Assembly: GCA_017543265.1 (NCBI GenBank)
Contig: JAFYGI010000043.1
Coordinates: 1 to 53,252 of the forward strand
Direction: 5' to 3'
Length of the DNA: 53,252 nucleotides
Source of the DNA: Bacillota bacterium
GTDB lineage: Bacteria > Bacillota > Clostridia > Lachnospirales > CAG-274
Position numbers and translations under genes: made by a program. The notes beneath the pieces are model-generated. The model saw only the letters and a program-made list of their open reading frames with translations, made no database searches and was not told where the DNA came from. Positions 7,352-15,792 of this stretch are shown piece by piece; position 1 is the stretch's first letter, and each line of letters starts with the position of its first letter.

Positions 7352-8569
7352 TCAGAAATCTACCTCTGTATCGTAGTAGCAGCATTTAAGCAGCTTTTCC
7401 ATTTCCTCCTGAGAGGGCTGACGCGGATTTGAGCCCGTGCAGGCATCTGCGATAGCGTTTGTTGCGATAGAGGAAAGTCTTTCAAGGAATACTTCCTCGG
7501 GTACAAAGCCCTGCTCTGTCGGGAAGCTGTCTGCGCCGTAGTTTTTGATACAATGCGGAATATTGAGCTTATCGTTCATGCCTCTTAAATAGTCGATAAG
7601 CAGTTTTACCTTTTCGTCGTCGTTTGCGCCGCCGAGGTGCATATAATCCGCAATAACGCCGTAACGCTTTTTAGCCGTCTCGTCCTTTGCATTAAATGCG
7701 ATGACCTTGGGCAGGTACATAGCGTTTGCCGCACCGTGGATGATATGTGCGCCGTAGTCTGCGAAGATAGCACCCGTCTTATGTGCCATAGAGTGAACGA
7801 TGCCCAGAAGTGCATTTGAGAAAGCCATGCCCGCAAGGCACTGTGCATTGTGCATCCTGTCGCGTGCGTCCATATCGCCGTTGTAGGACTTTACAAGGTC
7901 TGCCTGTATCATCTCGATAGCGTGGATAGCGAGAGGGTCTGTATAGTCGCAGTTTGCGGTGGAAACATAGGCCTCGATAGCGTGGGTCATGGCATCCATA
8001 CCCGTATGAGCCGTCAGCTTCTGGGGCATTGTCTCCGCAAGGTCTGCATCAACGATAGCAACATCGGGGGTTATCTCAAAGTCCGCGATGGGATATTTGA
8101 TACCCTTGTCATAGTCTGTGATTATAGAGAAAGCCGTAACCTCCGTAGCCGTGCCCGATGTAGAGGGGATAGCGCAGAAATGTGCCTTTTTGCGCAGCTC
8201 GGGGATACCGAATACCTTGCACATATCCTCGAAGGTGCAGTCGGGATATTCATATTTTATCCACATAGCCTTTGCCGCATCTATAGGAGAGCCGCCGCCC
8301 ATTGCAACTATCCAGTCGGGGCCGAATTCAAGCATTTTGGCTGCGCCGTTCATGACCGTGGTAACGGACGGGTCGGGCTCGACACCCTCAATTATCATGA
8401 CCTCCATACCCGCTGCCTTTAAATAGTCCTCCGCACGCTGTAAAAAGCCGTTTCTTTTCATAGCGCCGCCGCCCACAACGATAACGGCCTTTTTGCCCTT
8501 TAAGTTTTTAAGGTTCTCCAATGCGCCCTTGCCGTGATACAGGTCTCTGGGTAAAGTAAATCTTGCCAT
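7352..8569 (-). CDS. Iron-containing alcohol dehydrogenase
   Basis: A 405-residue group III (Fe-dependent) alcohol dehydrogenase. The dinucleotide-binding motif GGGSPIDAAK is at 91-100; likely metal ligands are Asp192 and His196 (MDAMTHAIEAY), His263 (MAHKTGAIF) and His278 (HIIHGAANA). Such enzymes reduce aldehydes to ethanol or butanol, or oxidise short diols, with NAD(P)H in fermentative anaerobes. AGGAGTG precedes the ATG. It is a single-gene unit, and two Rex-like operators upstream suggest induction when NADH/NAD+ is high. The exact substrate is unknown. Confidence 0.94.
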   Translation of the reverse strand: MARFTLPRDLYHGKGALENLKNLKGKKAVIVVGGGAMKRNGFLQRAEDYLKAAGMEVMIIEGVEPDPSVTTVMNGAAKMLEFGPDWIVAMGGGSPIDAAKAMWIKYEYPDCTFEDMCKVFGIPELRKKAHFCAIPSTSGTATEVTAFSIITDYDKGIKYPIADFEITPDVAIVDADLAETMPQKLTAHTGMDAMTHAIEAYVSTANCDYTDPLAIHAIEMIQADLVKSYNGDMDARDRMHNAQCLAGMAFSNALLGIVHSMAHKTGAIFADYGAHIIHGAANAMYLPKVIAFNAKDETAKKRYGVIADYMHLGGANDDEKVKLLIDYLRGMNDKLNIPHCIKNYGADSFPTEQGFVPEEVFLERLSSIATNAIADACTGSNPRQPSQEEMEKLLKCCYYDTEVDF

Positions 8570-8611
8570 AATTAAACACTCCTTTGGTTTGGCTTTGTTA
8601 TTGTCTTATCT

Positions 8612-8648
8612 TTGTTAAAATAATAACACACTTTACGGAGCAATTAAA
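8612..8648 (-). promoter_or_regulatory. Alcohol dehydrogenase promoter overlapped by a Rex-like operator
   Basis: Reverse strand: TTTAAT (8643-8648), 17 bp, TATTAT (8620-8625). A site resembling TTGTTAANNNNTTAACAA (TTGTTAAAATAATAACAC, 8612-8629, two mismatches) covers the -10, as expected for repression by the NADH sensor Rex. Confidence 0.6.
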
Positions 8649-8789
8649 TAGGCAAACTATTCAAATATAAAAAAGTTTTTTAGGCAACTTGTATAGATTG
8701 TTAAGGTTGAGTACAACTTTTGTGCAATATTTTTTCGCCGTTTTGCGCGTATTTTCCGCAGTCTCGGCATTTTCCCGCGTTTGCATGGT

Positions 8790-8807
8790 TTGTTAGATAT
8801 TTAACAA
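8790..8807. promoter_or_regulatory. Rex operator (near-consensus palindrome)
   Basis: TTGTTAGATATTTAACAA matches the Rex consensus TTGTTAANNNNTTAACAA at all but one defined position. It lies about 220 bp upstream of the alcohol dehydrogenase start; a second, weaker site overlaps its promoter. Rex releases DNA when NADH is high. Confidence 0.75.
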
Positions 8808-9010
8808 AAATAGCGCAGAATTTTTCTTAATAGGACAATGTCACCAATTTAAAGTTGACGGGATTATTTTTGATTTGATACAGCAATAACTCCACGCGGA
8901 GTCGGGTTTCAGAAAAGCCCTGCACCTTTCGGGCAGGAACCTCTCATTCGCAGCAAGCCGCGCCGTTTTCCGCTAAAGCGGCACACGCCTTTCAGGAGAG
9001 CCTTTGATAA

Positions 9011-9184
9011 GTAACTTCAGCGTCGCAGACTTTCACCCGCAGGCGGAATCGAATTTCGCCGAGGAGCAGCCGTTCAGGCTGCATACCTTACAGACTTGCA
9101 AGTGTCGACCAACGGGAGGCACGCAGACAAGGCTGCAAAATCCGAAAGAAAACAAAGTTTTCTTTCAAGGCGCAGCCGTCAGCT
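9011..9184. repeat. Repeat family B, copy 1 (structured element)
   Basis: It shares ordered blocks with the reverse complement of 52678-52908: AGCGTCGCAGACTT (9018-9031), GAGGAGCA (9061-9068), CTGCATACCTT (9079-9089), CTTGCAAGTGTCG (9095-9107) and GAGGCAC. Between the blocks lie hairpins whose arms differ between copies, for example GAAAGAAAAC/GTTTTCTTTC here versus GGCGAAAAAC/GTTTTTCGCC in copy 2. It overlaps the last codons of the folB-folK gene. Further small hairpins at 8890-9004 (CTCC/GGAG, CCTGC/GCAGG, CCGCT/AGCGG) have no counterpart in copy 2. Confidence 0.7.
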
Positions 9185-9986
9185 GTTTCAGCATTTCGCC
9201 GACAGTAAGCCCAAAAACGGGATGGCGCATATACGGTGCAATGGCATTAAGCGGCTCCAGCACAAACGCGCGGGTGTGCATAAGCGGGTGCGGCACGGTC
9301 AGGCTTTTTGTCTGTATTATCTCGTCGCCGTAAAAAATAATATCCAGATCCAGCGTTCGCGGCCCCCATTTTACGGTACGTTTCCTGTCCGCGGCCGCCT
9401 CTGCGGCATTGAGCATATCAAGAAGCTCCTGCGGGGAATACAGCGTCTGCACCGCCATACAGCCGTTAAGATAATCGTCCTGCGGCACATCGCTTACGGG
9501 CTTTGTCTCGATAAACGGCGAGACCCTTGTTACGCGGCAGTTTTCGTCGCTGTCCACGGCCTTTACCGCATCGGTCAGATATTTTTCCCTGTCGCCCATA
9601 TTGCTGCCCAGCGCGATATACGCCGTGTTCCACTTTCTTTCTATCTCAACGCCCACGCCTGCAAGCGGCAGGCCTATCGGCGCGGACGGCTTGTCCACCC
9701 GCAGCCTTACCGCCGTAACAAGCGGCGATATTTTCAGCAGCGCTGCGGCGATATTTTCCGCCAGAGTTTCTATCAGCTTATATGTGTTGTTTTCGCATAT
9801 ACTTTTTATCAAATGACAGCATTCGCCGTAATCCACGGTCTTTTCCAGCTCGTCCGTACAGCCCGCGCCGCGCAGCGAAAGCGAAAGCTCCGCCGAGATG
9901 TAAAACATCTGCCCGAGCGTGTTTTCCTCGCTCATAACACCGTGACGGCCAAAGACCTGCAGTTTGTCTATAAAAATTTTATCCAT
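9165..9986 (-). CDS. folB-folK: Bifunctional dihydroneopterin aldolase / HPPK (FolB-FolK)
   Basis: A 273-residue fusion of two consecutive folate-pathway enzymes. Residues 1 to about 117 are dihydroneopterin aldolase (Glu73 in YKLIETLAE and Lys99 as likely active-site residues). Residues 120-273 are 6-hydroxymethyl-dihydropterin pyrophosphokinase, with ALGSNMGD (125-132) and WGPRTLDLDIIFYG (207-220). No folP or folE is adjacent. The 3' end runs into repeat B, so the final seven or so codons lie inside a repeat. Confidence 0.95.
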   Translation of the reverse strand: MDKIFIDKLQVFGRHGVMSEENTLGQMFYISAELSLSLRGAGCTDELEKTVDYGECCHLIKSICENNTYKLIETLAENIAAALLKISPLVTAVRLRVDKPSAPIGLPLAGVGVEIERKWNTAYIALGSNMGDREKYLTDAVKAVDSDENCRVTRVSPFIETKPVSDVPQDDYLNGCMAVQTLYSPQELLDMLNAAEAAADRKRTVKWGPRTLDLDIIFYGDEIIQTKSLTVPHPLMHTRAFVLEPLNAIAPYMRHPVFGLTVGEMLKQLTAAP

Positions 9987-10003
9987 CGCTCATACCTCCG
10001 TCA

Positions 10004-11536
10004 TTATGTGCCAAAATACGAAAAGTGCATATAATCCTGCGGTGTTACCCAACTGCCGCCCCAGCTGAAATTGTATTTTCTGAATATATTTACGACCTCG
10101 GGGGTCACGGAATAAATGTCCTCATACGGCCGCCAGTAGTCGCCCACGGTGGAGCCGTCGCCGTATACGCAGTAGTTTTGCATATAGTTTACGTCTATGG
10201 CGGTGCCGAGTGCATGCTCCGATATACGGCCGCCCGCGGTGTCGCGCCAACTGTAGCAACCCAGATCGTTTATCGGGAATTTTATTTTGTAAAGCTCGTC
10301 AAACACCTTTTTAAACACGCCCGCCAAAGCGCGGTTGCAGGTAAAGCTTGCCGTGGACGAATAAAGCTCGCCCTTGTTCACGCTGTGCTTTACCGTCCTT
10401 GTGACATACTCTATCGTGGTTATCTCCGTATATTCCTCCACAACAAGGCTGCCCTCTTCGTCGTCGCCGCGCACATCGCCGATGTCGTCGTCCTCTTCCT
10501 CCGACGGCTCCTCCGCATCCTCGCTCGCCTCCGTATCGGGCTCTTCCTCGGGCTCTTCTTCGGGTGAAACAGGCTCTTCCCCGCCTTCCGCGCTCTCCTC
10601 ACCGTCCGTTTCGGCCGTTTCCTCTTCCGCGGACGTTTCCTCATCGTCCTCTTTGCCGTTTACGGAGCGGTTCAAAAGCGCCTCCTCGCTTACCTCGGTA
10701 TCGCCGCCGACATACTTTGTAACGGGGACTTTTATGGTCCTGACTATCTCGTCAACGACCTCCTTTTCGTCCACCTCTACCTCCTCGGTATTGGCACGCC
10801 ATACCTTGACCGTTATGGTCACCATATTGGCATCCGCCTCCTCCTCGGAGTGGAAGAAGCCGTTGGGGAATATCTTTTCCATGGGTATACGCGGTCCCAC
10901 GGCCACAATATCGGTGTTTGCGATTATTTTTGCTATCTCGTCCTCGTACCTGCTGCCGACACGGAAGGACACCGTCTCCGAATAGGCGCTGCCCGCCCTT
11001 ACGCGCAGATGATATTCACGGCCGCGCACCAGCTTGCTGCTGAGGATAACAAGCTCGTTGTCCTTTATTTCAAGACAAACGCTGCTTGCAATGCTGTTTA
11101 TCTCCGCGACAAGGGGCTCGCTGCCCTTGTATTTCACGCGGATATGGATATTTGACCTGTCGGGCAAAAGCGAGCCGTCACGCGGTGTCAGCACCTCGGG
11201 CACGTTCTCCTTTGGCTGAAAGGCCTTTAAAAAGTCGGTTATATCGTCCTTTGGCAGCTCCGCCTCGGGCAGCTCGTCCCAGTTGCTTTCCGTCCTTACG
11301 GGTGCCTCCCCGCCGTCCTCCGAGCCCAGCACAAGCTCGTCCTTTCGGCCGTCAAGCTCAAAAAGTATATACCTTGCCACGGGCGGCAGGCTTTGTCTGT
11401 ACCGCTCCAGCCTTATTTTCGGGCCGAGTATCTTCTCCGCCACGGGCGGCAGACCCTCCGCGGAAACGTCCGCATAAACATTCGCCGTAAATAAAAGCAT
11501 AAATACGGCCAAAAACATTACTGTCCTTTTTATCAT
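10004..11536 (-). CDS. Secreted M15-type D,D-carboxypeptidase with acidic linker
   Basis: A 510-residue exported protein: signal peptide (MIKRTVMFLAVFMLLFTANV, cleavage near residue 22), a long N-terminal region with Ig-like strands, a very acidic Glu/Asp/Ser-rich stretch around residues 290-370, and a C-terminal VanY/CwlK-like peptidase. Zinc-site motifs are SEHALGTAID (His441, Asp448) and DYMHF (His504). Such enzymes trim D-Ala from peptidoglycan stems or cut L-Ala-D-Glu bonds. The acidic spacer is unusual for the family and may hold calcium or bridge the cell wall. It ends 18 bp upstream of the folB-folK start. Confidence 0.85.
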   Translation of the reverse strand: MIKRTVMFLAVFMLLFTANVYADVSAEGLPPVAEKILGPKIRLERYRQSLPPVARYILFELDGRKDELVLGSEDGGEAPVRTESNWDELPEAELPKDDITDFLKAFQPKENVPEVLTPRDGSLLPDRSNIHIRVKYKGSEPLVAEINSIASSVCLEIKDNELVILSSKLVRGREYHLRVRAGSAYSETVSFRVGSRYEDEIAKIIANTDIVAVGPRIPMEKIFPNGFFHSEEEADANMVTITVKVWRANTEEVEVDEKEVVDEIVRTIKVPVTKYVGGDTEVSEEALLNRSVNGKEDDEETSAEEETAETDGEESAEGGEEPVSPEEEPEEEPDTEASEDAEEPSEEEDDDIGDVRGDDEEGSLVVEEYTEITTIEYVTRTVKHSVNKGELYSSTASFTCNRALAGVFKKVFDELYKIKFPINDLGCYSWRDTAGGRISEHALGTAIDVNYMQNYCVYGDGSTVGDYWRPYEDIYSVTPEVVNIFRKYNFSWGGSWVTPQDYMHFSYFGT

Positions 11537-11594
11537 TACAATTTCCTATCCCACAAAATTACAGGCTGTTACACGAATATAACAGCCCATGATC

Positions 11595-12926
11595 TCATTT
11601 ATTTATTTTCATTTCTTCCTCGGACACGGATAGATGATCGTCCGCGCCGTCGCCGTCTATATCGCCCGCGGCATAATATGCGTTTTCGCCGTCCGTTATA
11701 CCGCCGCCGCAGACCTCAAACCCGCCCGCGCCAAGCACATACCTGACCGCAAAGCCGTTGGAGTCGTTTACATATATTTCCTTTACGCCGTCGCCGTTAA
11801 GGTCGGCGATGAAAAAGTCCTTTACGGTGCTTACGCCGAATTTGGTGCGCCATGCCAGCTTAAGCCTGTCCGTACCCGTGTAAACATAGATATTCACACC
11901 GTCGGATATGACATATTCGGCCGTGCCGTCGCCGTCTATATCCGCCGCACGCATTTTCTCCGCCGCGGCATCTATGGCAAGACGGCCGCTTTTTGTCCAG
12001 CCGCCGTTATATTCAAAAACATCTATAACATTGTTTCTGACCGCAGCTATATGCCTGTCGTCCAAAACGTCCACAGCGCTGTATATGCTAAGGTCAAGCG
12101 GTATTTCGGGCAGCACGGTGCCGCCGTTTTTATCGGTAAAAACTATCTTGACCGATTTTTTGTTTACTATATCGGGGCCGTCCTCGCTGACCTCATAGTC
12201 ACTTCCCGCCGCATCGGCCGTTTCGTAGCTGTCGAGCAGCATACACACAAAGTCCCCGCCTTTTGCGGCAGACACGGGCATAAGCGAGTCCTCGCACTCA
12301 ATAATGCCCCTGCGTTTAAGGCCGTTTTCGCCGCTGCCGTAAAAAACAATGGCGCTGCCGCTAAGTACTGCGGTCTCGCCGCCGCTGATGTACTGCACGC
12401 TGTCAAACAAGGGCTTTGACGACACCTGCGAAAAGCTGCGCGAAACATCCTTTTTCTCCACCGCCGCAAAGGGTGCGGCATACTCAAAGGGGTACTTGTC
12501 GGTAAGGCTGCGGCACACGTTGTTATACATATAGTAGCCGCACAAAAGCTCCTTCCCCGAAAAGGCAAAATACGCCGTACCCGCATCGCTCATATCGGAA
12601 TTGAGAAGTCTTACCGTTGCAAGCATGGTCTGCTTTGCGCCCTTTTCAAGGCGCTTCGTGTCTATGCCCGCCTCGGCCGAGGCCGCGCAGATAAGCGCAA
12701 AATTCTCCCCCTCGCCCGAAATGATAAGGTCATTCCCGAAGGTAAGGCTGTCCGCATCGTAGTTCCATACGTTGTCGCCCAGTATTTTTTCTATTGTCTG
12801 TGTGTTTTGCGGTATGCTTGCCGTATCCAGTGTATATGTGTCCGTCTGCACCGCCGCACGGCCGCTGCCGCAGGCGCATTGTGCAAGGCACAGCATACAA
12901 GCAAAAAACATTTTTATTCTGTCCAT
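11595..12926 (-). CDS. Lipoprotein with FG-GAP/VCBS-like repeats
   Basis: Starting at ATG 12926 (AGGTGATG site; an upstream in-frame ATG was rejected), the 443-residue product has a lipoprotein signal (FFACMLCLAQCACGSG) with Cys near residue 17-19. The C-terminal third contains three calcium-loop repeats: ADIDGDGTAEYVI, ADLNGDGVKEIYV and GDIDGDGADDHLSV, typical of beta-propeller FG-GAP or VCBS modules. It probably sits on the outer face of the membrane. The function is unknown. It is 58 bp upstream of the carboxypeptidase and may be co-expressed. Confidence 0.75.
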   Translation of the reverse strand: MDRIKMFFACMLCLAQCACGSGRAAVQTDTYTLDTASIPQNTQTIEKILGDNVWNYDADSLTFGNDLIISGEGENFALICAASAEAGIDTKRLEKGAKQTMLATVRLLNSDMSDAGTAYFAFSGKELLCGYYMYNNVCRSLTDKYPFEYAAPFAAVEKKDVSRSFSQVSSKPLFDSVQYISGGETAVLSGSAIVFYGSGENGLKRRGIIECEDSLMPVSAAKGGDFVCMLLDSYETADAAGSDYEVSEDGPDIVNKKSVKIVFTDKNGGTVLPEIPLDLSIYSAVDVLDDRHIAAVRNNVIDVFEYNGGWTKSGRLAIDAAAEKMRAADIDGDGTAEYVISDGVNIYVYTGTDRLKLAWRTKFGVSTVKDFFIADLNGDGVKEIYVNDSNGFAVRYVLGAGGFEVCGGGITDGENAYYAAGDIDGDGADDHLSVSEEEMKINK

Positions 12927-13010
12927 AGCATCACCTGTGTAGGATCCTCCCCGCATCATATTACCACAAAACCGCGTATAATGCAATAACAGTCATGTTA
13001 CAGCTTTGTT

Positions 13011-13523
13011 TCATTTATCAAGCAATTTCGTCATAAAGGTTATGTCGATATAGGTATTGTTTTTGTAGCCTATCTCGCGGAAGGTGGTGTTGGCGATAAA
13101 GCCGCAGCGTGTGTGCAGCGCAAGGCTTGCCCAGTTATTGTCGGTAACGACCGCAATAAGGCAATGGAACCTGCCCTGTGCCATTGTTTGCAGGGCGGTC
13201 AGCAGCGTGGTGCCCACGCCCTTGTGCCTGTGGTTTACGCTGACATATACGGAGACCTCCGCCGTGGTGTTATAGCCCGAATACTCCCTGAAGCGCGAAA
13301 GCGATGCCCAGCCTATGACCTTGCCCCCAAGCTCCGCCGTGACAACGGGATAGCCGTCGCGCACATGGCTGTCGTACCACTCGTAGGCCTTTTCCTCGCT
13401 GCGGGGGCTGGTGTTAAGGTTGTAATTTGTATTCATAACAGCATAGTTGAGTATGCCGTTTATTGCAGGCATATCCTCACGTCTGGCCTGTCTTATGATT
13501 ATTTTGTCACTTTTATTGTCCAT
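13011..13523 (-). CDS. GNAT acetyltransferase (phosphinothricin-acetyltransferase-like)
   Basis: A 170-residue GNAT protein. IRQARREDMPAINGILNYAV at the N-terminus, the WASLSRFR strand, the acetyl-CoA pyrophosphate loop HRHKGVGTTLL and a closing NNWASLALHTRCGF match the Pat/YncA-like subgroup that acetylates small amines or amino acids. The ATG at 13523 follows AAAAGGAG; an upstream in-frame ATG was rejected. It is monocistronic and convergent with nothing obvious. The substrate is unknown. Confidence 0.88.
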   Translation of the reverse strand: MDNKSDKIIIRQARREDMPAINGILNYAVMNTNYNLNTSPRSEEKAYEWYDSHVRDGYPVVTAELGGKVIGWASLSRFREYSGYNTTAEVSVYVSVNHRHKGVGTTLLTALQTMAQGRFHCLIAVVTDNNWASLALHTRCGFIANTTFREIGYKNNTYIDITFMTKLLDK

Positions 13524-13659
13524 AAAAACTCCTTTTGATGACACGGATGCTTTTTTTAATATATCACAGTTTTTTGTCTTTTGCAACCGTTATTCTTATT
13601 TTCGACTTTCCCCATTTTTTGAGCTGCTTTGTTAATAACGGCATATTGCACAAGTTATC

Positions 13660-13709
13660 GGCAGAAATTCGGCAAGCCCCATGGTATTGGCAGGAATTCG
13701 GCAAGCCCC
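13660..13709. repeat. Two 21-bp direct repeats
   Basis: GGCAGAAATTCGGCAAGCCCC (13660-13680) recurs at 13689-13709 with one change (period 29 bp). They lie in the 332-bp divergent gap between the acetyltransferase and the DUF4321 gene, about 90 bp upstream of the DUF4321 promoter. A short reverse frame across them has no support as a gene. Confidence 0.6.
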
Positions 13710-13795
13710 GCAAATAATCTTCCTTTAGAGTGGGAGAAACATTCATAAAAAAACGAAACGTATGCGATAACAAAAGTCAAATTAGAGGTGCCCTA

Positions 13796-13824
13796 TTGAA
13801 ATTTTCGCAAAAACGGTGTACAAT
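13796..13824 (+). promoter_or_regulatory. Sigma-A promoter of the DUF4321-maf operon
   Basis: TTGAAA (13796-13801), 17-bp spacer, TACAAT (13819-13824), 31 bp before the start codon. Confidence 0.75.
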
Positions 13825-13855
13825 ATAATCAGTATATGATTTTGGAGGAACTGCA

Positions 13856-14104
13856 ATGAAAAAAAGCAACATACTTTTCGCCCTGACACTTATATCGGGG
13901 CTTGTGATAGGCGGGTTTTTGGGTGATGTGCTGGGACGTGTACCGTTTCTGGGCTGGCTGAACTACGGCAAGACCATAGGCCTGACAAATCCGTTTTTCC
14001 TTGACCTGTCGTTTATGACATTCACCTTCGGGCTGACGATAAATCTTACCATAGCGGGCATACTCGGCATGGTAATTGCAATAATACTTTACAAAAAATT
14101 ATGA
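13856..14104 (+). CDS. DUF4321 small membrane protein
   Basis: An 82-residue protein with two membrane helices (about residues 5-24 and 59-80) joined by a loop with FLGWLNYGKTIGLTNPFFLDL, the pattern of DUF4321 proteins, which in Clostridia commonly precede maf. TTGGAGGA precedes the ATG. Its stop overlaps an ATG of the following frame. The function is unknown; conservation beside maf suggests a cell-envelope or division role. Confidence 0.8.
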   Translation: MKKSNILFALTLISGLVIGGFLGDVLGRVPFLGWLNYGKTIGLTNPFFLDLSFMTFTFGLTINLTIAGILGMVIAIILYKKL

Positions 14105-14112
14105 GGACTGAA

Positions 14113-14697
14113 ATGAAATATATACTTGCATCGGGCTCCCCGCGCAGGCAGGAGCTTTTAAAACAAATAGATATTGAATACACCGTTATCACCGCGGATG
14201 TGGACGAAAGCTACGAGACGGGCACACCGCCCGACAAAATAGTTGCACAGCTTTCAAGGCGCAAGGGCTTTGCGGTCTTTGACAAAATAAAGGACGATTT
14301 GAGCGGGGACACCGTTATTATCGCCGCCGACACACTTGTTGCGCGTGATGACGCCGTTCTGGGCAAGCCCAGGGACGAGGACGAGGCCTTTGAAATGCTT
14401 AAAAGCCTGTCGGGGCGCAGCCATTTTGTCTACACGGGCGTTACGCTTATTTACTTTGGCAAAAACGGCGTTAAGGATATGACATTTACTGACGGCGCGG
14501 AGGTATTTTTCCGCGACTTGACAGACGAGGAGATCAAAAGCTATATAGCCACGGGCGAGCCAATGGACAAGGCGGGCGCCTACGGCATACAAGAGCGCGG
14601 CGCGGTGCTTGCCGAGGGCATAAAGGGCGATTTTTACACCATTGTCGGCTTGCCGATAGTAAAAGTAGTAACGGGCATAAGGAGAATAACAAAATGA
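14113..14697 (+). CDS. maf: Maf-like nucleoside triphosphate pyrophosphatase
   Basis: A 194-residue Maf protein. The substrate-binding motif ASGSPRRQELL is at residues 5-15, and IIAADTLV carries the catalytic Asp. The family hydrolyses dTTP, UTP or modified nucleotides and is linked to septum formation. I chose ATG 14113 because GAGG lies at ideal distance and MKYILASGSPRR is the usual N-terminus; ATG 14101, which overlaps the previous stop, is the alternative. The stop overlaps the next start by 4 bp. Confidence 0.93.
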   Translation: MKYILASGSPRRQELLKQIDIEYTVITADVDESYETGTPPDKIVAQLSRRKGFAVFDKIKDDLSGDTVIIAADTLVARDDAVLGKPRDEDEAFEMLKSLSGRSHFVYTGVTLIYFGKNGVKDMTFTDGAEVFFRDLTDEEIKSYIATGEPMDKAGAYGIQERGAVLAEGIKGDFYTIVGLPIVKVVTGIRRITK

Positions 14698-15173
14698 TAA
14701 TAAGAGAATTTACAACCAACGATATACCGCAGATGACTGCGATCTGGAACGAAATAGTTGAAGAGGGCATTGCCTTTCCGCAAAAGGAAACGCTTACCGA
14801 GGACGGCGCACGGGAGTTTTTCTCCGCCCAGTCCTTTACGGGCGTTTGCGAGGAAAACGGCGAGATTTTGGGACTTTATATCCTGCACCCCAATAATGTG
14901 GGGCGCTGCGGGCATATATCAAACGCAAGCTACGCCGTAAAATCAAACCAGCGCGGCAGGGGCATAGGCCGCAAACTGGTGACCGACTGCCTTAAAAAGG
15001 CCAAGGAGCTGCGCTTTGGGATATTGCAGTTCAATGCCGTGGTAAAAACAAACCTTTCCGCAAGGCATTTGTACGAAAGTTTGGGCTTTACCGCCCTCGG
15101 CACCATACCAAAGGGCTTTTTGATGAAAAACGGCGAATATGAGGATATAGTGGTGTTTTATAAGGAGCTTTGA
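14694..15173 (+). CDS. GNAT acetyltransferase
   Basis: A 159-residue GNAT-fold enzyme. The N-terminus MIIREFTTNDIPQMTAIWNE is the usual first strand and helix, QRGRGIGRKLV is the acetyl-CoA loop, and NLSARHLYESLGF the terminal motif. It is translationally coupled to maf by a 4-bp overlap. It is closest in layout to small L-amino-acid N-acyltransferases, but the substrate cannot be predicted. Confidence 0.88.
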   Translation: MIIREFTTNDIPQMTAIWNEIVEEGIAFPQKETLTEDGAREFFSAQSFTGVCEENGEILGLYILHPNNVGRCGHISNASYAVKSNQRGRGIGRKLVTDCLKKAKELRFGILQFNAVVKTNLSARHLYESLGFTALGTIPKGFLMKNGEYEDIVVFYKEL

Positions 15174-15250
15174 TATGCACGATGCCGTAATTACCGATCA
15201 TACCGTTGATATAAAAAACGCAAAAATAACTGCTAAAGGAGGTACACAAT

Positions 15251-15430
15251 ATGTCAAACACAGAAATTCTTCACCAATTATACGAACAATGCAAGGATAT
15301 AAATTTTGACGAGTCTTATGACATAATTTCAAATGCCGCAGACGATGATGAGGCAGACTTTTTTCGTACCATTACGGATTTTATACTTCAGCAAAAGCAA
15401 AAAAAGGTAATTGCGGAAAAGAGGTTTTGA
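15251..15430 (+). CDS. Small acidic protein, likely former antitoxin of the adjacent toxin
   Basis: A 59-residue helical, acidic protein (SYDIISNAADDDEADFF) with a strong AAAGGAGG site. One base separates it from the remnant of a zeta-toxin-like ATPase. This pairing of a small acidic protein followed by a P-loop zeta toxin is common in Clostridia, so an antitoxin role is inferred from context. The frame itself looks intact. Between the acetyltransferase stop and this gene only a short unconvincing frame is seen. Confidence 0.6.
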   Translation: MSNTEILHQLYEQCKDINFDESYDIISNAADDDEADFFRTITDFILQQKQKKVIAEKRF

Positions 15431-15431
15431 T

Positions 15432-15675
15432 TTGAAACAATATATTTTATTTGCAGGAGTAAACGGCTCCGGTAAATCAACTCTTTATAACACAAACAGT
15501 AAGATATGATGAGTCATTTCAAAAACTTAAAGAAATACTGCCCTTATGTGATGTGACGGAATTATATGACAATACCTTCTGTTTTAAACGAATAGCACGT
15601 TTTCAAAACGGACAGCTTGTTGAATGCACCGATAATACACCTATTTGGCTGAATAAAATACTTAACGACCTATAA
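15432..15675 (+). pseudogene. Zeta-toxin-like P-loop kinase, internally deleted
   Basis: From TTG 15432 the frame reads LKQYILFAGVNGSGKSTLYN, a zeta-toxin N-terminus with Walker A, and stops at a TGA (15507-15509). A different frame, about 15505-15675, continues with a typical family C-terminus (YDESFQKLKEILPLCDVTEL through WLNKILNDL). The combined length is about 80 codons against roughly 190 in the family, so over 100 codons between P-loop and tail are gone and the halves are out of frame. It cannot phosphorylate UDP-sugars as zeta toxins do. Confidence 0.8.
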
Positions 15676-15792
15676 TAATTAAAGCAGCGCAGCAAGCTCT
15701 CTCGGCTTAAACGGGTTTGTGGTTGCTAAGGGTTATAAGATTTACAAAGAAATATAAATATGTCAAACCACAAAAATTTAAAAATAAAAAAC

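Noticed and set aside
9096..10034. 312-codon plus-strand frame
   Set aside because: It covers folB-folK in antisense, and its 5' part is inside repeat B. The reverse-strand fusion has clear motifs, this does not.
15175..15300. Short frame between the acetyltransferase and the small acidic gene
   Set aside because: It overlaps the better-supported gene at 15251, which has a strong ribosome-binding site, and shows no family signal.
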